NCBI RefSeq assembly: GCF_030823405.1
Contig: NZ_JAUSXC010000001.1
Coordinates: forward strand, 3,331,001 to 3,395,000
DNA length: 64,000 nt
Reading direction: 5' to 3'
DNA from: Chryseobacterium ginsenosidimutans
Lineage (GTDB): Bacteria; Bacteroidota; Bacteroidia; Flavobacteriales; Weeksellaceae
The notes beneath the pieces are model-generated. The model worked only from the letters and a program-made list of their open reading frames with translations. It was not told the DNA's origin and did not search any database. Of the stretch, positions 1-7,566 are shown piece after piece (positions within the stretch are counted from its first letter, which is position 1; each line of letters starts with the position of its first letter). A program made the translations under genes and the position numbers.

Positions 1-245
1 AAATCTACAGGAATACCTCTTCCGTTATCTTTTACAGAGATACTTTCTCCTTTATGAATTGTTACTAAAATAGTATCACAGTATCCTGCTAAAGCTTCAT
101 CGATAGAGTTATCTACTACTTCATAAACTAAATGATGAAGACCTCTTACTCCTACATCACCAATGTACATAGATGGTCTTAATCGAACGTGTTCCATGCC
201 TTCTAAGGCCTGAATACTGCTAGCTGTATATTGTTTTTGACTCAT
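1..245 (-). CDS. gyrB: DNA gyrase subunit B, N-terminal part (cut by window edge)
   Basis: The reverse strand from the ATG at 243-245 encodes [20 protein letters not shown] and then [10 protein letters not shown], a short [17 protein letters not shown] stretch and KDNGRGIP. These are the ATP-binding Bergerat fold (GHKL) motifs of GyrB: Asn in [10 protein letters not shown] binds Mg-ATP and DNGRGIP is the G1 box. Only the first 81 codons lie in the window. GyrB with GyrA introduces negative supercoils. ParE shares these motifs, but the N-terminal wording fits GyrB better. The gene is divergent from cydA. A weak -7 like element (caaatatc on the plus strand, 282-289) lies about 37 bases upstream of the start. 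Confidence 0.93.
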   Translation of the reverse strand, partial: MSQKQYTASSIQALEGMEHVRLRPSMYIGDVGVRGLHHLVYEVVDNSIDEALAGYCDTILVTIHKGESISVKDNGRGIPVD

Positions 246-574
246 ATTAAAATTAATGTTTTCGCCTAATGCAAAGACCCACAAATATCGTGATTTTTTT
301 CGACTTATGAAAGTTAATAAGTGCCAAAAAGCATTGTTTTTTGAATAAAAATCCAGACTAAAATCTATTGTTAATTTATTTATTTAATAATCAATTTTTT
401 ATTGCTTAAATCTGTTATTTATTTTTTAATAATCTTTTTCAAAAGAGAACCTTATCATTTTAAATCACAAATTCTAATCTACTATATATTTCTATTCCTA
501 CATTTCTACTGTTTTAAATCATGTGGAACTTCTCTAAATTAATCCGTAAATTTATTTACTCAAAAATTGATATT
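246..574. other. AT-rich intergenic region between divergent gyrB and cydA
   Basis: No gene of its own is visible here. The region must hold the divergent promoters. For cydA the best candidate is TACATTTC at 499-506, one base off the TAnnTTTG consensus. For gyrB the best candidate is a GATATTTG-like element at 282-289 on the minus strand. No strong hairpin or repeat was seen. Both assignments are weak. Confidence 0.4.
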
Positions 575-1918
575 ATGGACGATTTTCTTGCTGCCCGTGC
601 ACAAATGGCCATGTCTCTCGGTTTTCACATTATTTTTTCCTGTGTCGGTATGGTAATGCCCTTTTTAATGGCTTTTGCACATTGGAAATATCTCAAAACA
701 AATAATGAAGTTTATAAAGGGCTTACAAAAGCCTGGAGCAAAGGCGTTGCCATTCTTTTTGCTGTCGGTGCAGTCTCGGGAACCATGCTTTCTTTTGAGC
801 TCGGACTTCTTTGGCCTGCTTTCATGAAACACGCAGGTCCTATCTTTGGGATGCCTTTTTCACTGGAAGGAACCGCATTTTTTATTGAAGCCATCGCCAT
901 CGGATTTTTTCTTTACGGTTGGGATAAATTCAATAAGTGGTTTCATTGGTTTTGCGGCTTTCTGGTTGGCTTAAGCGGTTTAGCTTCCGGTATTCTGGTT
1001 GTTGCTGCGAATGCCTGGATGAATTCTCCTGCCGGATTTGATTATGTAGACGGACAATATTTAAATATAGACCCTATTAAAGCTATGTTTAACGAAGCCT
1101 GGTTTCCACAGGCTTTACATATGACGGTGGCAGCCTTTTGTGCGACAGGATTTGCTGTTGCAGGCGTTCATGCTTATTTGATTATGAAGAAAAAAAATGT
1201 AGAATTTCATACAAAAGCGTTTAAAATTGCAGCCGGGTTTGCATTAATAGGAGCTTTTGGAGCACCTTTGAGTGGTGATGTCGCTGCAAAATCCGTTGCG
1301 GAAAGACAACCTATCAAATTAGCAGCAATGGAAGCTCATTTTGAAACAGAAAAAGGAGCATCTTTTGTACTGGGAGGAATTCCCGATGAAGAAAAAGGTG
1401 AAATAAAATACGCCATCAAAATTCCAAAATTATTAAGTTTTTTAGTAAGCAATGATTTTAATACTGAAGTAAAAGGTCTGAAAGATTTCCCGAAAGATGA
1501 ATGGCCACCGATTTCTGTTGTACATTATGCTTTCCAAATTATGATATTCTTCGGAGTTGTGATGATCTGTATCGGAATTGTTTATTTATATTCTTTATTT
1601 TTTAAGAAAGAATGGTTAAATAAAAACTGGTTGTTAAAAACATTTTTATTCGCTACCCCTTTTGGTTATATTGCTTTGGAAGCAGGCTGGACAGTAACTG
1701 AAGTCGGTCGGCAACCGTGGATTATTTACGGAATTATGAGAACAGCAGACGCTGTTACACCGATGCCCGGAATCCAGTATTCGTTTTACTTTTTCACTGC
1801 GATTTTCGTTTCGCTGTCGTTAATTATTATTTTCCTTTTGAGAAGGCAGATACAAATGGTTCCGAAACTTTATGATCCGACTGATGACCAGTTTAACGCT
1901 AAAAACAAAAAATCATGA
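575..1918 (+). CDS. cydA: cytochrome bd ubiquinol oxidase subunit I
   Basis: Haem-bearing subunit of the quinol-oxidising terminal oxidase in the inner membrane. It is a multi-pass protein of about 447 residues. The N-terminal MDDFLAARAQMAMSLGFHII contains the first haem-ligand His region. A second His lies in EAWFPQALHMTVAAF, and the conserved GRQPW motif is present in TEVGRQPWIIYG. The quinol-binding Q-loop is short. An in-frame ATG at 521 would add 18 residues, but MDDFLAARAQ is how this family normally begins, so the start at 575 is preferred. The last four bases overlap cydB (ATGA), so the two are translationally coupled. The pair supports respiration at low oxygen. Confidence 0.93.
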   Translation: MDDFLAARAQMAMSLGFHIIFSCVGMVMPFLMAFAHWKYLKTNNEVYKGLTKAWSKGVAILFAVGAVSGTMLSFELGLLWPAFMKHAGPIFGMPFSLEGTAFFIEAIAIGFFLYGWDKFNKWFHWFCGFLVGLSGLASGILVVAANAWMNSPAGFDYVDGQYLNIDPIKAMFNEAWFPQALHMTVAAFCATGFAVAGVHAYLIMKKKNVEFHTKAFKIAAGFALIGAFGAPLSGDVAAKSVAERQPIKLAAMEAHFETEKGASFVLGGIPDEEKGEIKYAIKIPKLLSFLVSNDFNTEVKGLKDFPKDEWPPISVVHYAFQIMIFFGVVMICIGIVYLYSLFFKKEWLNKNWLLKTFLFATPFGYIALEAGWTVTEVGRQPWIIYGIMRTADAVTPMPGIQYSFYFFTAIFVSLSLIIIFLLRRQIQMVPKLYDPTDDQFNAKNKKS

Positions 1919-2919
1919 TTTACGTTGTTATAGGCTTTCTTTGGCTGTCGATTTGCCTTTATGTGATTTTAGGCGGTGCCGATTTCGGAGCAGGAATTGT
2001 AGAACTTTTCACAAAGAAAAAGAATCGCTCAAAAACACAAACTCTGATGTACGAATCTATTGCTCCCATTTGGGAAGCCAATCATATGTGGCTGATTATC
2101 GCAATTGTTATTCTTTTTGTCGGGTTTCCGGAGATTTATACTACATTATCGACTTACCTTCATATTCCTTTGGTTTTAATGCTTGTAGGAATTATCGCAA
2201 GAGGTACCGCTTTCACTTTCAGACATTATGATGCAGTAAAAGATGATTGGCAGAAAGTTTATACCCAAATATTTTATTTTTCGAGTTTGTTAACTCCTTT
2301 TTTCTTAGGATTAATTGCCGCTGCGACAGTTTCACACTCTATCAATCCTGATGCAAAAGGGTTTTTAGATTTATATGTTTTCAGCTGGCTGAATTGGTTT
2401 GGGGTTACCGTGGGATTGTTTACAGTATCTATTTGTGCTTATCTGGCATCGATATTTTCTTTAAGAGAAACTACAGACCGATTGGAATTAGGCTTAATGA
2501 TTAAAAAATCAAAACAAACGATGATTTTCGTTGTCATTACCGGAATTTTGGTTTTCCTGGCCGCTTATCTATCCGACATACCCTTATTAATGTGGGTGTT
2601 TTCAAAACCTTTAGGAATTATGGCTACGTCTTTTGCAACTATTTGTTTATTATTGATTCTCAAAGCAATGCATACCCGCAAACTACTTCCGGTTAGAGCT
2701 TTAGCAGGTTTTCAGGTGATTCTGATTTTGGTTGCAGCAACTTACCAGCATAATCCCAACATTATTTTATTTGCCAACGGACAACATTTATCATTATTAG
2801 AACATGTTGCCGCCCCGAAAACGATTTCCGCTTTAGGATGGGCTTTGATGCTTGGCTCTCTATTTATTTTACCATTTTTGTTTTATTTGATGGCTTCTTT
2901 TAGTAAGCTAAGAAAGTAA
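1915..2919 (+). CDS. cydB: cytochrome bd ubiquinol oxidase subunit II
   Basis: Second subunit of the bd oxidase. It has 334 residues and about eight or nine hydrophobic segments. Family signatures near the start are LGGADFGAGIVEL, followed by APIWEANHMWLI and the VGFPEIYTTLS loop. Its start codon overlaps the cydA stop in ATGA. No CydX-like small subunit is evident downstream, and the operon seems to end here. The following 177 bases contain only the convergent terminator of lysS. Confidence 0.94.
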   Translation: MIYVVIGFLWLSICLYVILGGADFGAGIVELFTKKKNRSKTQTLMYESIAPIWEANHMWLIIAIVILFVGFPEIYTTLSTYLHIPLVLMLVGIIARGTAFTFRHYDAVKDDWQKVYTQIFYFSSLLTPFFLGLIAAATVSHSINPDAKGFLDLYVFSWLNWFGVTVGLFTVSICAYLASIFSLRETTDRLELGLMIKKSKQTMIFVVITGILVFLAAYLSDIPLLMWVFSKPLGIMATSFATICLLLILKAMHTRKLLPVRALAGFQVILILVAATYQHNPNIILFANGQHLSLLEHVAAPKTISALGWALMLGSLFILPFLFYLMASFSKLRK

Positions 2920-3050
2920 ATAACCTTAAAAATATATTTGAAGAAATACGATCTGAAAGATTTTGAATTGATCGAAATCAAGATTACAAGAATTAACGCT
3001 ATATTTTTATCGTCGTCATGAAGAACGAAGATATATAATGTAAATGAATA

Positions 3051-3081
3051 AAAAAAATCCTCCCATTAACAGGAGGATTTT
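3051..3081 (-). terminator. intrinsic terminator for lysS (possibly bidirectional)
   Basis: A perfect 10-bp stem pairs 3054-3063 (aaaatcctcc) with 3072-3081 (ggaggatttt) around an 8-base loop. On the minus strand it is followed by seven T residues, just beyond the lysS stop. It could also stop cydAB transcripts read from the left. Confidence 0.85.
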
Positions 3082-3096
3082 ATATGTATCTTTTAA

Positions 3097-4797
3097 TTAA
3101 GCCAGTTTCATCAAAACATTCTCATCAATCTTCTCCACCTTTACCAAATTATTCTTCGTTAAAGTCTTAGAAGCTTTATCCCATTTTTTACCGGATAATT
3201 GACTTCTTTCTTTCACTTCAGCTAAAGAAAATGGCTCTTCTTGGGAATTTAAGATTTCAAGGATTACTTTTTCATCTTCTCCCAATTCAATCTGAGGAAC
3301 AGTTTTCTCAGGTCTCATTTGAGGGAAGAACAATACTTCCTGGATCGATGCATTATTCGTTAAGAACATAATTAATCTGTCCATTCCGATTCCCAACCCT
3401 GATGTTGGTGGCATCCCGTATTCCAAAGCTCTCAAGAAATCTTCGTCAATGAATTGCCCTGCTTCATCATCCCCTTTCTCGGCTAGCTTTAATTGCTCTT
3501 CAAAACGTTCTCTCTGATCAATAGGGTCATTCAGCTCAGAATATGCATTGGCAATTTCTTTACCACAAACCATTAATTCGAAACGCTCCGTAAGACCTTC
3601 TTTAGTTCTGTGCTTTTTGGTTAAAGGTGACATTTCTATCGGATAATCTGTAATAAAAGTCGGCTGAATGAAGTTTCCTTCACATTTTTCACCAAAAATT
3701 TCATCAATTAATTTTCCTTTACCCATCGTTTCGTTGACATCAATTCCGATAGATTTAGCAAAATCAAATAATTCCTGTTCAGTTTTTCCTGTAATATCAA
3801 AACCTGTGTATTTTTGAATCGCTTCGGTCATTGATACCCTTGGATAAGGAGCTTTCCAGCTGATGGTATGCTCTCCGAAAGTAGATTCCGCATTTCCGTT
3901 TACCTGAGTTGCACAGAATTCCAATAATTTCTCTGTGAAATCCATCATCCAATTGTAATCTTTGTACGCAACATAGATTTCCATTGCGGTAAATTCCGGA
4001 TTGTGCGTTCTGTCCATCCCTTCATTTCTGAAGTTCTTTGAGAATTCATAAACACCGTCAAAACCACCAACGATCAATCTTTTCAGATATAATTCGTTAG
4101 CAATTCTCAAATATAAAGGAATGTCTAAAGCATTATGATGAGTAATAAATGGCCTTGCAGCAGCTCCACCGGGAATCGACTGTAAAATTGGAGTTTCAAC
4201 TTCAAAATATCCGGCGTCATTAAAGAAAGTTCTCATCGCGTTGAACAATTTCGTTCTTTTCACAAAAATTTCTTTCACCTGAGGATTTACCGTTAAATCA
4301 ACATAACGCTGTCTGTATCTCATTTCAGGATCAGTGAATCCGTCATGCACTACTCCATTTTCATCAGTTTTTGCTTGAGGTAAAGGTCTTAAAGCTTTAG
4401 TAAGAAGGGTAAAGTTTTTTACCAAAACTGTTTTTTCACCAACCTGAGTTGTGAACAAATCTCCTTCAATCCCAATAATATCTCCTATATCTAAAAGGTG
4501 CTTGTAAACTTCATTATATAAAGTTTTATCTTCACCCGTACAGATTTCATCTCTGTTAAAATACACCTGAATTCTGCCCGTAGAATCCTGTAATTCAGCA
4601 AAAGAAGCTTTCCCCTGAATTCTTCTTGACATTAATCTCCCTGCAATCTTAACCTGTTTATTATCAGCGAAATCCTGTTTTATAGATTCTGTAGTATCTG
4701 TAATTACGTATTCATCTGCAGGGAACGCATTGATCCCCATCTCAACAAGCTTGTTCAGCTTTTCTCGTCTAATGATTTCTTGTTCTGATAATTGCAT
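3097..4797 (-). CDS. lysS: lysyl-tRNA synthetase, class II
   Basis: Charges tRNA-Lys with lysine in the cytoplasm. The protein has 566 residues. An OB-fold anticodon-binding domain (about residues 50-160) precedes the class II catalytic core. Visible motifs are motif 1 around FFNDAGYFEVETPILQ, motif 2 FRNEGMDRTHNPEFT and motif 3 GLGIGMDRLIMFL. It is about 60 residues longer than the usual 500. The extra C-terminal tail is charged, begins around residue 505 and includes FSLAEVKERSQLSGKKWDKA, which looks like a small winged-helix-like unit. Promoter and terminator both lie close by, so it is probably monocistronic. Confidence 0.96.
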   Translation of the reverse strand: MQLSEQEIIRREKLNKLVEMGINAFPADEYVITDTTESIKQDFADNKQVKIAGRLMSRRIQGKASFAELQDSTGRIQVYFNRDEICTGEDKTLYNEVYKHLLDIGDIIGIEGDLFTTQVGEKTVLVKNFTLLTKALRPLPQAKTDENGVVHDGFTDPEMRYRQRYVDLTVNPQVKEIFVKRTKLFNAMRTFFNDAGYFEVETPILQSIPGGAAARPFITHHNALDIPLYLRIANELYLKRLIVGGFDGVYEFSKNFRNEGMDRTHNPEFTAMEIYVAYKDYNWMMDFTEKLLEFCATQVNGNAESTFGEHTISWKAPYPRVSMTEAIQKYTGFDITGKTEQELFDFAKSIGIDVNETMGKGKLIDEIFGEKCEGNFIQPTFITDYPIEMSPLTKKHRTKEGLTERFELMVCGKEIANAYSELNDPIDQRERFEEQLKLAEKGDDEAGQFIDEDFLRALEYGMPPTSGLGIGMDRLIMFLTNNASIQEVLFFPQMRPEKTVPQIELGEDEKVILEILNSQEEPFSLAEVKERSQLSGKKWDKASKTLTKNNLVKVEKIDENVLMKLA

Positions 4798-4819
4798 TGT
4801 ATTTATTTAAAATAACGTG

Positions 4820-4850
4820 CAAAATTAGTGATTTTTGAATTGATGGTCAA
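4820..4850 (-). promoter_or_regulatory. lysS promoter (Bacteroidetes type)
   Basis: On the minus strand a TTG (4848-4850) is followed after 20 bases by TAATTTTG (4820-4827), matching the TTG-N(17-23)-TAnnTTTG promoter of Bacteroidetes. The predicted transcript would start about 15 bases before the lysS ATG. Confidence 0.6.
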
Positions 4851-4905
4851 TGGCTTTTCTCAGAAATATAATTTATTTCGTATAAAAGTCAATTTAAAGA
4901 TAATA

Positions 4906-5835
4906 TTATAAGAACCAGTCTTTGCGATTTTTTTGAAAAACAAAGGTCCAGGCTAATATTCGGCTTATTTTCTGGCCTTGAGACATATCAATAATTTTGA
5001 ACTCTATTACCTTAACTTTTTTTAAAATTGAAGTCAGCTTATGCAGGTTATCTTTTTTAGAAACCAAACATGTAAACCAAAGAATTTGAGACGAATACAA
5101 AACACTTTCTTCAATCATTTTTGTAATAAAAGCAATTTCTCCTCCTTCGCACCATAATTCGGATTGCTGTCCGCCAAAGTTTAGCAGAGGTTTTTGAACT
5201 TTCGATCTGTTAAGATTTCTCGTTTTTCTAATATTTCCCTTTAAAGCAGATTCTTCAGAATCATGAAAAGGAGGATTGCACATCGAAAATGTAAACCGAT
5301 CTTTCGGATCAATTATATTTTTAAATATATGATCAGAATTTGGCTGTTTTTTTAACTGAATAAAATTTGAAAAATCAGGATTATGATCTAAAATCCGCTG
5401 GGCATTTTCCAGAGAATCTCGATTAATATCCGTTCCCAACATTTTCCAGCCATACGATTGGTGGGCAATTAAAGGATACACAAGATTCGCTCCCACTCCA
5501 ATATCCAAACCTGAAACAGAAATTCCTGTCGGAATTCCGCTTCGTTTTTCAGCCAGCAAATCTGCAATATAATGTACATAATCAGCTCGCCCGGGAATCG
5601 GAGGACAAAGATTACTGTCGGGAATATCCCAATTCTGAACATTATAAAAATGCAGCAATAAAGCTTTATTAAGTAATTTTACGGCTTTTGGAAGACTGAA
5701 ATTAACAGTTGCCGTCTGATAAGAATTAATGAAAACATACTCTTTCAGCTCTGGCAAACAAGAAATAAGCTGATCAAAATCATAAGGATTACGATGCAGA
5801 TTTCTTGTGTGCAGACCCGATTTTTCAGTAGACAT
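4906..5835 (-). CDS. rlmF: 23S rRNA (adenine-1618-N6)-methyltransferase RlmF
   Basis: A 309-residue methyltransferase of the RlmF (YbiN) family, which modifies A1618 of 23S rRNA using S-adenosylmethionine. The N-terminus has LHTRNLHRNPYDFDQLI, typical of the family. The SAM-binding motif is SGLDIGVGANLVYPL, and the amino-methyltransferase catalytic motif is NPPF in FSMCNPPFHDSEESA. It is separated by only two bases from the upstream cytochrome c gene and so is probably the last gene of a three-gene operon. A functional link between the two is not obvious. Confidence 0.93.
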   Translation of the reverse strand: MSTEKSGLHTRNLHRNPYDFDQLISCLPELKEYVFINSYQTATVNFSLPKAVKLLNKALLLHFYNVQNWDIPDSNLCPPIPGRADYVHYIADLLAEKRSGIPTGISVSGLDIGVGANLVYPLIAHQSYGWKMLGTDINRDSLENAQRILDHNPDFSNFIQLKKQPNSDHIFKNIIDPKDRFTFSMCNPPFHDSEESALKGNIRKTRNLNRSKVQKPLLNFGGQQSELWCEGGEIAFITKMIEESVLYSSQILWFTCLVSKKDNLHKLTSILKKVKVIEFKIIDMSQGQKISRILAWTFVFQKNRKDWFL

Positions 5836-5837
5836 AT

Positions 5838-6212
5838 CTATTTTTTCTGGCTTAAAATATATTCCACCATTTTCTTAGCATCTTCTTTAGATACTTGAGG
5901 GTGAGCAGACATTGGCACATTTCCCCAAACTCCGCTTCCGCCTTCTATTATTTTTGAAGCCAGCATTTCAACATCCTTATTAGAATATTTTTCTGCGATT
6001 TCCTGATAAGAAGGTCCTATCATCTTTTCGTTTACCGAATGACACGCAGAACAATCCTGAGTTTCAATAACCTGATCTCCTGAAAGATTGTTTTTTGGAG
6101 ACTCCGAAATTGCTGTCGTTTCAGATGAATTGGCGTCAACCGGCTTATTCTCTTTTTTAGAACAGGAAAAAAATAGCAGACCTAAACATCCTGTCAAAAA
6201 CAGTTTTTTCAT
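5838..6212 (-). CDS. c-type cytochrome lipoprotein
   Basis: A 124-residue small cytochrome. The N-terminus MKKLFLTGCLGLLFFSCSKK is a lipoprotein signal, with Cys17 as the probable lipidated residue. The haem-binding motif CSACH lies at about residues 54-58, and a Met in NVPMSAHP at about residue 101 is the likely sixth ligand. It resembles the cytochrome c551/c552 class of monohaem electron carriers, anchored on the periplasmic face. Its start overlaps the stop of the preceding small lipoprotein gene by one base (TAATG), and rlmF follows after two bases. The electron partner cannot be told from sequence. Confidence 0.85.
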   Translation of the reverse strand: MKKLFLTGCLGLLFFSCSKKENKPVDANSSETTAISESPKNNLSGDQVIETQDCSACHSVNEKMIGPSYQEIAEKYSNKDVEMLASKIIEGGSGVWGNVPMSAHPQVSKEDAKKMVEYILSQKK

Positions 6213-6436
6213 TATTTTGTAAGAGTATCCGCTTTTGCTTCATTTGCAGGAACTGATACAGCAGCATTCACATTTGTTGCGGGTGTATCACGTTTTGCTG
6301 CGCTGGAATCTACTACAGTTGGTGCATCCGGTTCCGGCAACATTGTATTACTGTCCTGTAAATCATGATTAGGCTTTTTTGAACAGTTAACCACTAATAA
6401 TCCTCCGATAAATGCTATTGCTAATACTTTTTTCAT
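6212..6436 (-). CDS. small lipoprotein, function unknown
   Basis: A 74-residue protein. MKKVLAIAFIGGLLVVNCSKK is a lipoprotein signal with Cys18 in the lipobox. The rest is low-complexity, rich in Ala, Pro, Asp and Thr, with no recognisable domain. It is the first gene of the operon with the cytochrome c lipoprotein and rlmF. The shared envelope location with the cytochrome suggests a structural or accessory role, which is only inference. Confidence 0.7.
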   Translation of the reverse strand: MKKVLAIAFIGGLLVVNCSKKPNHDLQDSNTMLPEPDAPTVVDSSAAKRDTPATNVNAAVSVPANEAKADTLTK

Positions 6437-6453
6437 TGTTTTCTAATTTGAAG

Positions 6454-6461
6454 CAAAAGTA
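6454..6461 (-). promoter_or_regulatory. -7 element for the lipoprotein-cytochrome c-rlmF operon
   Basis: TACTTTTG on the minus strand is an exact TAnnTTTG match, about 18 bases before the ATG at 6436. Confidence 0.5.
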
Positions 6462-6564
6462 TAAAAAATAACCTTTTAAATTACTCATCTACCCTTTTTA
6501 ATCATGTTTTTAAAGAAAATTTTCTTAATAATGATTATATTTAAACTCATTTTAAATTCAAACT

Positions 6565-7204
6565 ATGGTCAGCCTTTCAAAAATCCTGTTTTTCACAAGC
6601 CATCATGGTTTTTATACTGTGATTATTCTCTTTTTGGTGTTTAGCCTGCTTTCAGCTGTTACCAAAAAAGGGCTTTTTTTGATTCCTATAATTCCTTTGG
6701 CTATTTTAAATGGTTTTGCCGGACAATTTTTAAATGCATGGTTTTTAAACACATATGGCGTAGAAAGTACCGCAATTATTACTTCCGATGTTGAAACCAA
6801 TTCTACTTTAAACGATCAGTATATTCATGATTATGAAGCGATTGTCAAAAAACAAGACGGAAAATATGTTTCGACTTTTTTCTCAACAACTTCTGCGGCG
6901 ATTTATCCGATAGAAAATTCTATTAGAATTCCACATATTAACAAACCTTTTCCTGTAAAATTTATTCCGGGATACGAAAAAAACCATTGTCATTCTTTAC
7001 AATCAGTCAGATGAAGGTAAAATACTTCAAAAGTATGAATTACAACAACCTGTAAACTCAGCAAAGATCAAATATGAAGCCGATCCCGGCAATAAAGAAT
7101 TTATAGAAGAATATATTTCAGCATTGGAAAATTATCTGGAGGTTTACGATGATCCGCAATACAAAATGAAACTTAATGAGCTGAAGAAAGAATTAGATAA
7201 ATGA
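6565..7204 (+). pseudogene. membrane protein gene interrupted by a homopolymer frameshift
   Basis: The reading frame from 6565 runs to a stop at 7014. It encodes two hydrophobic segments (about residues 14-60) and then a soluble domain. At the run of seven A at 6977-6983 the frame appears shifted. Removing one A continues GYEKTIVILYNQSDEGK and carries on through EEYISALENYLEVYDD to a stop at 7202-7204. The intact protein would be about 212 residues. The part after 7014 has normal coding character. Either one base is wrong in the sequence or the gene is broken. I do not recognise the family. Confidence 0.65.
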
Positions 7205-7244
7205 AAGAATAATTGAGAAGTCCGATTAAATTTATACACAATTT

Positions 7245-7305
7245 TGTCATTCTGAAAGAATTTAAACTGTTCTTATAATATTGTTGAGCTCATGTCAGTA
7301 TGACA
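7245..7305. repeat. imperfect inverted repeat between genes
   Basis: tgtcattctg at 7245-7254 and cagtatgaca at 7296-7305 pair with one mismatch. The gtcatt core resembles the longer inverted repeat at 19313-19384, so both may be remnants of one intergenic repeat family. It could also act as a weak terminator for the gene to the left. Confidence 0.35.
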
Positions 7306-7352
7306 GAAGTGATGTTTTATATTTTTAAGTTTTTTTATTTTCATTATTTTAC

Positions 7353-7382
7353 TTTTTGTATTGAAAAAAATATTTACATTTG
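7353..7382 (+). promoter_or_regulatory. trp operon promoter
   Basis: TACATTTG at 7375-7382 matches TAnnTTTG exactly, and TTTTTG at 7353-7358 lies 16 bases upstream as a candidate -33 element. The predicted transcription start falls at about 7385-7389, right on the ATG of the leader peptide at 7387. The leader may therefore be translated without a 5' untranslated region. Confidence 0.6.
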
Positions 7383-7386
7383 TACC

Positions 7387-7464
7387 ATGTTTAATATGAG
7401 CAACAATATTTGGTGGTGGCTTTCAAACTCTTCGTCGGGTCTGAAGTTATTGTCATGTTGTTAA
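7387..7464 (+). CDS. trpL: trp operon leader peptide
   Basis: A 25-codon reading frame (MFNMSNNIWWWLSNSSSG, then LKLLSCC and a stop). Three consecutive Trp codons lie at 7411-7419. Its position directly between a promoter and a Rho-independent terminator ahead of trpE is the classic arrangement of a transcription attenuator. Ribosomes starved of charged tRNA-Trp stall at the Trp codons and change the downstream RNA fold. The peptide itself is not expected to have a function. Confidence 0.88.
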   Translation: MFNMSNNIWWWLSNSSSGLKLLSCC

Positions 7465-7496
7465 TTATCTGCAACAGAAATAATAAACAATATAAT

Positions 7497-7532
7497 AAAG
7501 ACTTTGACGGATTCCGTTGAAGTCTTTTTTTT
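7497..7532 (+). terminator. trp attenuator terminator
   Basis: Stem aaagactt (7497-7504) pairs with aagtcttt (7520-7527). An inner acgg/ccgt pairing (7507-7510 with 7514-7517) and a run of eight T (7525-7532) complete it. A competing antiterminator is possible: tcaaactctt at 7423-7432 is complementary to aagactttga at 7498-7507 with one mismatch. That segment lies just after the Trp codons, so ribosome position could decide which fold forms. Confidence 0.82.
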
Positions 7533-7566
7533 GTTTAAATCAAACTTTAAAATAAACATAACTGCA

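Noticed and set aside
521..574. Extended N-terminus of CydA from the ATG at 521
   Set aside because: The family normally begins at MDDFLAARAQ, which corresponds to the ATG at 575. The additional 18 basic residues have no counterpart I know.
1872..2231. 119-codon frame overlapping cydA and cydB
   Set aside because: It is an out-of-frame shadow of cydB; composition is not protein-like.
7504..7566. Longer TrpE from a TTG at 7504
   Set aside because: The TTG lies inside the attenuator terminator hairpin, and the ATG at 7567 gives a normal TrpE start.
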